Below are positions 58,276-64,000 of a stretch of 64,000 nucleotides of DNA, in pieces (position 1 is the stretch's first letter; each line of letters begins with the position of its first letter). The notes beneath the pieces were generated by a model. It saw only the letters and a list, made by a program, of their open reading frames with translations, did not search any database and was not told where the DNA came from. The stretch spans positions 1 through 64,000 of the forward strand of contig SHXQ01000006.1 of NCBI GenBank assembly GCA_009693255.1, given 5' to 3'. Made by a program: the position numbers and the translations under genes. This DNA is from Methylotenera sp. Its GTDB lineage: Bacteria; Pseudomonadota; Gammaproteobacteria; Burkholderiales; Methylophilaceae.

Positions 58276-59133
58276 ATGAGCTATGCATTAACTTTACCAG
58301 TACTAACCGCAACGGACAGCCTTGAGCACTATTCTAGGACGATTAAAGCCTACCCAATTCTGACTGCAGAAGAAGAATATGCACTGGCCGTCAAATTTAG
58401 AAAAGAAAATGATTTAGAAGCGGCGCGTCAATTAATCGTGTCGCATTTACGATTGGTCGCCAGCATCGCGCGTGGCTTTAATGGCTATGGATTGTCGCAA
58501 TCAGACCTTATTCAAGAGGGTAATATCGGGCTTATGAAGGCAGTTAAACGCTTTGACCCTGAGCGTGGCGTCCGATTAGTTTCTTTTGCTATGCATTGGA
58601 TTAAAGCAGAAATGCACGAGTACATTGTGCGTAACTGGCGCATGGTAAAAATTGCCACCACCAAAGCACAGCGTAAATTATTTTTCAATCTACGCAGCAT
58701 GAAAACTAGCCTAAATAGCTTACAACCTAGTGAAGTAGACCATATTGCAACCACACTCAACGTCAAACCTGAAGATGTGCTGGAGATGGAAGCGCGATTA
58801 AGTGGTCATGAAATTTCTCTCGAAGCCAACATAGACGATGATGTCGATGAGCATTACAGCCCGATTGCTTACTTGCAAGACGAGCGATTAGAACCGCTAG
58901 ACGCGATACAAGCGAAACAAGCAGAGGTGGCAAAAACCACAGGCTTAAGCCATGCCCTGCAAAACTTAGATGAGCGCAGCCGTCGGGTAGTTGAGTCACG
59001 CTGGTTACAAGATGAGGGCGGAAAAACATTGCATGAGCTCGCCGATGAATTTGGCGTTTCAGCCGAACGTATTCGTCAAATTGAGCAAAAAGCGATGCAA
59101 AAAATGAAGGCGTTGATGTTAGCTAAGCACTAA
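58276..59133 (+). CDS. rpoH: RNA polymerase heat-shock sigma factor RpoH (sigma-32)
   Basis: A 285-residue sigma factor that directs transcription of heat-shock genes. I set the start at the ATG at 58276 (MSYALTLPVLT), 11 bases after GGAGG; the GTG at 58240 lies inside the CIRCE arm. Region 2 shows DLIQEGNIGLMKAVKRFDPERGVRLVSFAMHWIKAEMHEYIVRNWRMVK, with the RpoH-box-like region following (TTKAQRKLFFNLR). Region 4 has the helix-turn-helix TLHELADEFGVSAERIRQIEQKAMQKMK. Both grpE and dnaK here carry its promoters. Confidence 0.96.
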   Translation: MSYALTLPVLTATDSLEHYSRTIKAYPILTAEEEYALAVKFRKENDLEAARQLIVSHLRLVASIARGFNGYGLSQSDLIQEGNIGLMKAVKRFDPERGVRLVSFAMHWIKAEMHEYIVRNWRMVKIATTKAQRKLFFNLRSMKTSLNSLQPSEVDHIATTLNVKPEDVLEMEARLSGHEISLEANIDDDVDEHYSPIAYLQDERLEPLDAIQAKQAEVAKTTGLSHALQNLDERSRRVVESRWLQDEGGKTLHELADEFGVSAERIRQIEQKAMQKMKALMLAKH

Positions 59134-59154
59134 TACCGTGGGTGACCATTCAAT

Positions 59155-59185
59155 AAAAGGCTGCCACTTAAATGCAGCCTTTTTT
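59155..59185 (+). terminator. intrinsic terminator after rpoH
   Basis: AAAAGGCTGC (59155-59164) and GCAGCCTTTT (59174-59183) form a stem around a 9-base loop, followed by more T. It lies 22 bases after the rpoH stop. Confidence 0.9.
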
Positions 59186-59328
59186 ATTACGTTTAATATG
59201 ACAATCACCCCTACAAATGTATTTAATTCATCTCGCCATGCTTGAATACTGCACTCTATGTAATGAAGCATCCTCATCAGACCATGCCATTCTGTTATCA
59301 TCTTATTTTATAGAAAGATGATTGCTAA

Positions 59329-59703
59329 ATGAGTGGCTTAACCAACAATTCACCCCGTCCGATCGACATTCGACTGCACCAAGCATCTCGTCTGTTAGAA
59401 ATAAAATTTGATGACAATACTGAGTGCATGTTGTCATGTGAATTTTTACGGGTCTACTCCCCTTCAGCGGAGGTGCGCGGGCATGGTCACGGGCAAGAAG
59501 TCTTGCAACTTGGTAAAGAAAACGTCAACATCACTGCGATAGAACCTGTAGGCAATTATGCAGTTAAGCTTACCTTCTCCGATGGCCATGACACCGGTTT
59601 ATACTCTTGGGATTACTTATATGAATTGGGGCGTAATTACGAAGCGCTTTGGCTAGAGTATTTGGGAAAGTTAAGTATCGCAGGCGTTAGACGGACTAAT
59701 TAA
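59329..59703 (+). CDS. DUF971 domain protein
   Basis: A 124-residue cytoplasmic protein of the DUF971 (gamma-butyrobetaine-hydroxylase-like N-terminal) family: [36 protein letters not shown], the core [36 protein letters not shown]. It is commonly found directly before ubiE in Betaproteobacteria. The molecular role is unknown. A small hairpin (ATCATCTT/AAGATGAT, 59297-59322) covers the region where a ribosome site would be. Confidence 0.88.
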   Translation: MSGLTNNSPRPIDIRLHQASRLLEIKFDDNTECMLSCEFLRVYSPSAEVRGHGHGQEVLQLGKENVNITAIEPVGNYAVKLTFSDGHDTGLYSWDYLYELGRNYEALWLEYLGKLSIAGVRRTN

Positions 59704-59723
59704 GTCATTTGAAAGTGAATATC

Positions 59724-60464
59724 ATGTCAACCGAACACAATACGCATTTTGGTTTTAAAATGGTAGCCGAAGCTGATAAAGCGAAAAAAGTCGGTGAAGT
59801 CTTTCATTCTGTTGCCAGTAAGTACGACCTCATGAACGATGTGATGTCGGCAGGCATGCACAGAGGCTGGAAACGCTTTGCTGTTGAAATAAGCGGTGTT
59901 AGGCACGGTGATACTGTATTAGATATTGCCGGTGGTAGTGGTGATTTGTCTAAATTATTCGCGAAAAAAGTTGGGGTGGATGGTCAGGTGATATTGACTG
60001 ACATTAACGCCTCTATGCTGGGCGTTGGACGCGATCGTATGCTGGATGTCGGCTTAAATGTACCCGCCTTACAATGCGATGCCGAAAAACTGCCCTTTCC
60101 TGACAATCACTTTGACTGTGTGATTGTGGCATTTGGCTTGCGCAACATGACACATAAAGATTTCGCTTTAGCCGAAATGCAGCGGGTACTTAAAGTAGGT
60201 GGCCGCTTATTAGTATTAGAATTTTCAAAAGTATGGCAGCCACTAGCTAAGATCTATGATGCATATTCATTCAAATTACTACCCTTTATGGGCAAGATTC
60301 TCGCGCAAGATGCTGAAAGTTATCAATACCTAGCCGAGTCCATCCGCATGCATCCAGACCAAGAAATGCTCAAGCAAATGATGTTAGATGCGGGTTTGTT
60401 CAAAGTGGATTATTACAACTTAGCGGCTGGCGTGGTGGCCTTACATAAAGGCTATAAAATTTAA
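59724..60464 (+). CDS. ubiE: ubiquinone/menaquinone biosynthesis C-methyltransferase UbiE
   Basis: A 246-residue SAM-dependent enzyme of ubiquinone synthesis. The start is the ATG at 59724 ([14 protein letters not shown]), after AAAGTGA; a TTG at 59709 is unlikely. Family signatures are [19 protein letters not shown], the SAM motif [14 protein letters not shown], and [29 protein letters not shown]. First of the ubiE-ubiJ-ubiB block. Confidence 0.96.
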   Translation: MSTEHNTHFGFKMVAEADKAKKVGEVFHSVASKYDLMNDVMSAGMHRGWKRFAVEISGVRHGDTVLDIAGGSGDLSKLFAKKVGVDGQVILTDINASMLGVGRDRMLDVGLNVPALQCDAEKLPFPDNHFDCVIVAFGLRNMTHKDFALAEMQRVLKVGGRLLVLEFSKVWQPLAKIYDAYSFKLLPFMGKILAQDAESYQYLAESIRMHPDQEMLKQMMLDAGLFKVDYYNLAAGVVALHKGYKI

Positions 60465-60477
60465 TGCATACAGCCCT

Positions 60478-61110
60478 ATGTTAAAAGCGTTTTCCACACG
60501 TTTATTACAGCACCTAATCGCGCAAAACAGCTGGGCAAATGGACTATTACAGCCTTTTGCAAGCAAGTCCGTGCAGTTCAATATCGGATTTATTTCTACC
60601 CACTTGGTTATTTTAGAGGATGGTAGTTTAGCTATCGCCGGTGAAACTAACATTGCTGATGCAAGCATCACTATTTCACCAAGTTTGGCCTTACGTTTAA
60701 TAGCAAGAGATGAGGCGGCTAAATTACAGCTTGTGATTGAAGGTGACACCCATCTAGCCGCAGAATTAGCCAAAGTATTGGCTAATATGCGTTGGGATTA
60801 TGAGGATGATATCAGCAATATTGTTGGCGATATTAGCGCTAACAAAATCGGAAACTTTGCGCGCGATACGACAAAATCAGTGAAGCAAGCCAGCATCAAT
60901 TTAGCAGAAATGTTGAGTGAATACTGGCAAGAAGAAATGCCATTGATCTCAAAAAAACGCCATATAGAAGAATTTAATACGCAAGTCGACACCTTGCGTG
61001 CGGATAGCGCGCGGTTTGAAAAAAAATTAGCTAAACTCACTCTATCTATTCAACAAAAACATACCCAAAACGCTGATTCAAAAGGCATTGCTATAGAAAG
61101 AACAGACTAA
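60478..61110 (+). CDS. ubiJ: ubiquinone biosynthesis accessory factor UbiJ
   Basis: A 210-residue protein with an N-terminal SCP2 sterol-carrier-like domain (about residues 5-105, binding hydrophobic ubiquinone intermediates in the Ubi complex) and a helical C-terminal part with a likely coiled coil ([26 protein letters not shown]). Its position between ubiE and ubiB matches the E. coli order. Confidence 0.92.
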   Translation: MLKAFSTRLLQHLIAQNSWANGLLQPFASKSVQFNIGFISTHLVILEDGSLAIAGETNIADASITISPSLALRLIARDEAAKLQLVIEGDTHLAAELAKVLANMRWDYEDDISNIVGDISANKIGNFARDTTKSVKQASINLAEMLSEYWQEEMPLISKKRHIEEFNTQVDTLRADSARFEKKLAKLTLSIQQKHTQNADSKGIAIERTD

Positions 61111-61114
61111 ACTT

Positions 61115-62686
61115 ATGCGTATTTTTCGGCTTTTTTATATTATTTATATCGCACTACGCTTTGGCTTAGACGAATTTGTTTTAAGTCACGGTAAATTAAG
61201 GCCATTACTAAGCGTCATCAATGTCTTATTTTTTTGGCGTATCCAGCGCACACCGCGCAGCGAAAGGCTAAGATTAGCGCTAGAAACGCTAGGTCCAATT
61301 TTTGTTAAATTTGGACAAATGCTGTCTACCCGCCGCGACTTAATTCCACTGGACATTGCAGATGAGTTAGCCAAACTACAAGACCAAGTGCCCCCCTTTG
61401 CCTTTGCCGAGGTTGAAAAAGTTATACAAGAAGCCTTTAACTTGCCGCTGAATGAGGTTTTTGTCGACTTTGATCAAACCGCCATTGCCAGCGCTTCGGT
61501 TGCACAAGTTCACTTTGCGCACCTGTTAGATGGCACACCGGTGGCCGTTAAAGTGTTGCGCCCCGGTATTGCAAAAGTCATTAACCATGATTTAGCGTTG
61601 CTAGATACTGCCGCATGGCTACTGCAACTTTTATCTGCCGAAGTTAAACGCCTAAAGCCACGTGAAGTGGTTGCAGAGTTTGCCGATCATACCCATAGCG
61701 AACTTGACCTTACTTTAGAAGCCGCCAACTGCACCCGCTTAGCGGGCAACTTTCCCGATAGAAAATTGCTGATCCCTGACGTTTACTGGGATTGGTGTCG
61801 CCAGCAAGTCATGGTCATGCAGCGCATGGTTGGCACGCCCATCAGTAAGGTTGACCTACTACAGGCCAAGGGCATTGATATTGCCAAGCTTGCCCATGAC
61901 GGTGTAGAAATTTTCTTTACCCAAGTATTTAGAGATGGTTTTTTTCATGCCGACATGCACCCAGGCAATATACTGGTAGCGGACGAAGGTCCTGATAAAG
62001 GCAAATATATTGCCCTTGATTTCGGCATCATGGGGACGCTGACGGATAATGATAAGTACTACCTAGCACGTAACTTTTTAGCTTTTTTTAATCGTGATTA
62101 TCGTGATGTCGCTGTCGCCCATATTGAATCCGGCTGGGTACCCAAAGACACCAATGTCGAAGCTTTAGAAACCGCTGTGCGCGCCATTTGTGAGCCTATA
62201 TTCAACAAACCCCTCAAAGACATTTCTTTTGGCCGCACCTTATTAAGCTTATTTCAAATGTCACGTAAATTTGGCGTGGTCATACAACCGCAGTTAGTCA
62301 TGCTACAAAAAACGTTATTAAACATTGAAGGCTTAGGTCGTGATTTAGACCCCAATATCGACCTTTGGCAAACGGCAAAACCATTTTTGAAACGCTGGAT
62401 GAGTGAGCAAATAGGCTGGCGTAGTATCGCAAAAACACTCAAAAAAGAACTGCCTTATATGGCAAAAAATCTACCCGAAATGCCTAGGTTAATACAAGAG
62501 TTTCTGCGCCAAAAAACACGGGCTGAAATGGATGCACCCATACGCGACGTTATTGAAAGGCTGATTAAAACGCAGCAGCAACAAACGGTTTGGCAAAAGC
62601 GCTTATTTCTCTGCATCGCTCTACTGGCCTTGCTTGAAATATTCATGTTATTGCATGCAATTTTGCCGATGGTCCACTACAGCTAA
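61115..62686 (+). CDS. ubiB: ubiquinone biosynthesis atypical kinase UbiB
   Basis: A 523-residue ADCK/UbiB protein needed for aerobic ubiquinone synthesis. The KxGQ-type motif is in [19 protein letters not shown], the Ala-rich nucleotide loop is [11 protein letters not shown], the kinase-like lysine is [10 protein letters not shown], and the metal motifs are [15 protein letters not shown] and ALDFGIMG. The C-terminus carries one or two membrane segments ([21 protein letters not shown]). Starts 4 bases after ubiJ; convergent with mutM. Confidence 0.96.
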   Translation: MRIFRLFYIIYIALRFGLDEFVLSHGKLRPLLSVINVLFFWRIQRTPRSERLRLALETLGPIFVKFGQMLSTRRDLIPLDIADELAKLQDQVPPFAFAEVEKVIQEAFNLPLNEVFVDFDQTAIASASVAQVHFAHLLDGTPVAVKVLRPGIAKVINHDLALLDTAAWLLQLLSAEVKRLKPREVVAEFADHTHSELDLTLEAANCTRLAGNFPDRKLLIPDVYWDWCRQQVMVMQRMVGTPISKVDLLQAKGIDIAKLAHDGVEIFFTQVFRDGFFHADMHPGNILVADEGPDKGKYIALDFGIMGTLTDNDKYYLARNFLAFFNRDYRDVAVAHIESGWVPKDTNVEALETAVRAICEPIFNKPLKDISFGRTLLSLFQMSRKFGVVIQPQLVMLQKTLLNIEGLGRDLDPNIDLWQTAKPFLKRWMSEQIGWRSIAKTLKKELPYMAKNLPEMPRLIQEFLRQKTRAEMDAPIRDVIERLIKTQQQQTVWQKRLFLCIALLALLEIFMLLHAILPMVHYS

Positions 62687-62713
62687 GACCTTGCTATTGC
62701 CCACAATGAGGTT

Positions 62714-63541
62714 TTAACGTTGTTGGCAGTACTCACAATAGAACGCCGAGCGTTGCCCTAGGCGTATACTTTTTATCGGCTGGGCGCAAACTTTACATGG
62801 CTCACCAGTTCGTGCATAAACAAAGTATCCTTGCTGAAAATAACCTGGCTGACCATCTGTGCCAAAGAAATCGCGCAAGCTGCTACCCCCTGCATTAAGC
62901 GCGTCTTGCAAGGTGCTTTTAATTTCAGTCACCAACTTTTCACACCGCTTTAAACTAAGCGTATTAGCTGGCGTTTCAGGATGAATACGGGCGCGGAACA
63001 GCGACTCTGAAGCGTAGATATTACCTACACCAACCACCACATGCCCGTCCATAATAGCATTTTTGATTGCCAGCGTTTTACGGCTTAAAGCTTGCTGTAA
63101 ATATTTTGCGTTAAAACCAGCTTCTAAGGGCTCGGGCCCTAGGCTACTTAACAAAGGATGCTTAGTGTCAATATTGTCTAGCCATAACACCGCACCAAAG
63201 CGACGAGGATCACGCAAGCGCAAGACTTGGCCATCGGTAAATTCAACATCAAAATGGTCATGTTTTTCTGCAGGATAATTACAATCTAATAACTGTATAC
63301 GGCCAGACATGCCTAGATGGAGCAGTAATACCCCGCCACTAGATTCTCCCGAAAATTCACATAGTATGTATTTTGCGCGGCGGCTAAGACCCCGTAAGGT
63401 TTGTGTAGGCAGTGTCTTCGCTAAGTGCTGTGGGATAGGCCAACGCAGCCTAGGGTGACGGATAGTAACGGATTTAACCACTAGGCCAACGAGAGGCAAA
63501 AGCCCACGGCGCGTGGTTTCTACCTCTGGAAGTTCTGGCAT
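62714..63541 (-). CDS. mutM: formamidopyrimidine-DNA glycosylase
   Basis: A 275-residue bifunctional glycosylase/AP lyase that removes 8-oxoguanine. The N-terminal catalytic MPELPEVETTRRGL (Pro2 nucleophile, Glu3) is intact, and the C-terminal zinc finger has the cysteines of CKVCAQP and CEYCQQR. The length is typical. It follows the right-edge gene by 5 bases. Confidence 0.97.
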   Translation of the reverse strand: MPELPEVETTRRGLLPLVGLVVKSVTIRHPRLRWPIPQHLAKTLPTQTLRGLSRRAKYILCEFSGESSGGVLLLHLGMSGRIQLLDCNYPAEKHDHFDVEFTDGQVLRLRDPRRFGAVLWLDNIDTKHPLLSSLGPEPLEAGFNAKYLQQALSRKTLAIKNAIMDGHVVVGVGNIYASESLFRARIHPETPANTLSLKRCEKLVTEIKSTLQDALNAGGSSLRDFFGTDGQPGYFQQGYFVYARTGEPCKVCAQPIKSIRLGQRSAFYCEYCQQR

Positions 63542-63546
63542 GCGCC

Positions 63547-64000
63547 TTACTTGCTAGGAATGTTAATCGGCGGATTTAGCATGGTAAATCCTGCGTCTGA
63601 TGGAAAGTAATAAATCAAGCCTTCGTCGGGCCGACCTAACTGCAAATCTGGCGATTCTTGAATTTTATCAAAATGCACTTTACTGCCATCTGCCAGCTTA
63701 ATTTCAAAAGAAGGATAAGTTACTTTACGATCCGGTATATAAATTTCGACCGATTTAGCTGCATTGTGTAGCCATGAGAAATCTAGCCATTCATTCATCT
63801 CATTTTGTTGTGGTTTGGCTACGGGGATTGAAACCTTCCATTTGCCCTCCACTAAATCGACTTTCAAACTTGCAGCTTCCCATTGCTCTAAATGACTAAA
63901 GTCAAAGCCGACCACTTTTTCAGTGGGTTTGAGTGGCGACTTATCTATCAACTCTATGAGTTGGGTTGATGCCGCTTCGGCGTAACCATTCGACACCAGA
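63547..64000 (-). CDS. C-terminal part of a hypothetical protein running off the right edge
   Basis: The frame is open to the window end; the GTG at 63996 is probably internal because the codons before it are also open. About 150 residues are visible: beta-rich, with paired motifs such as VGFDFSHLEQWEAASLKV and VHFDKIQESPDLQLGRPDEGLIYYFPSDAGFTML. A DUF4340-like beta domain is possible but not demonstrable. No signal or membrane segment is seen in this part. Five bases upstream of mutM, so probably co-transcribed. Confidence 0.7.
   Translation of the reverse strand, partial: LVSNGYAEAASTQLIELIDKSPLKPTEKVVGFDFSHLEQWEAASLKVDLVEGKWKVSIPVAKPQQNEMNEWLDFSWLHNAAKSVEIYIPDRKVTYPSFEIKLADGSKVHFDKIQESPDLQLGRPDEGLIYYFPSDAGFTMLNPPINIPSK

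Overview
This window is a chromosomal segment of a moderately AT-rich betaproteobacterium. The best fit is the Methylophilaceae (Methylotenera/Methylophilus-like). That is inferred from the gene order (glmM-folP-ftsH-rlmE-yhbY-greA-carBA-dapB-bamE-fur-recN-nadK-hrcA-hemH, grpE-dnaK-dnaJ, ftsY-ftsE-ftsX-rpoH, ubiE-ubiJ-ubiB), from the edd-eda Entner-Doudoroff pair used by many RuMP-cycle methylotrophs, and from codon use. No marker for methanol oxidation lies in the window, so genus-level placement is tentative. I see no prophage, insertion sequence, CRISPR array, rRNA or tRNA.

Layout. 0-4.2 kb: the edge of an unknown gene, a beta-carbonic anhydrase, a PhoX-like (DUF839) gene broken by one in-frame stop, and a phosphate-selective porin behind a clear Pho box. 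4.2-6.9 kb: lysS and prfB, the latter with the classic programmed +1 frameshift. 7-15 kb: a phosphate/arsenic block, with acr3-arsC divergent from a DUF47-pit pair, followed by Pho-box-driven pstS, then pstC-pstA-pstB-phoU. 15-33.6 kb: housekeeping genes for cell wall precursors, folate, FtsH protease, rRNA methylation, carbamoyl phosphate, lysine/DAP, outer-membrane assembly, iron regulation, DNA repair, NAD kinase, heat-shock repressor and heme. 33.6-34.6 kb: a decayed LpxO/aspartyl beta-hydroxylase-like pseudogene. 34.6-38 kb: a HAD hydrolase and edd-eda. 38-45 kb: an envelope-polysaccharide/LPS region (deacetylase, three glycosyltransferases, an ELM1-family protein, a broken NDP-sugar dehydrogenase, a lauroyltransferase-like gene). 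45-49 kb: grpE-dnaK-dnaJ with two textbook sigma-32 promoters. 49-54.4 kb: small conserved genes, coaD, rsmD and an M16 peptidase pair. 54.5-64 kb: a split YeeE/YedE transporter, ftsYEX-rpoH, the ubiE-ubiJ-ubiB ubiquinone block, mutM and a gene running off the right edge.

How it fits together. Phosphate starvation probably induces the porin and PstSCAB through PhoB; phoBR is not in the window. The adjacent arsenate reductase and Acr3 efflux pump deal with arsenate that enters through phosphate transporters. Heat shock has two interlocking controls visible here: RpoH-type promoters on grpE and dnaK, and a CIRCE operator (the HrcA site) directly upstream of rpoH itself, with hrcA also in the window. 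Three genes linked to the envelope or periplasm (DUF839, LpxO-like, NDP-sugar dehydrogenase) are inactivated.

No wholly new system is evident. The most interesting unexplained signals are a small intergenic repeat family that sits just before the start codons of carB, hemH and dnaJ, a chain of ATGA-coupled micro-ORFs in the glycosyltransferase operon, the CIRCE-rpoH arrangement, and a 141-bp MITE-like element after dnaJ.
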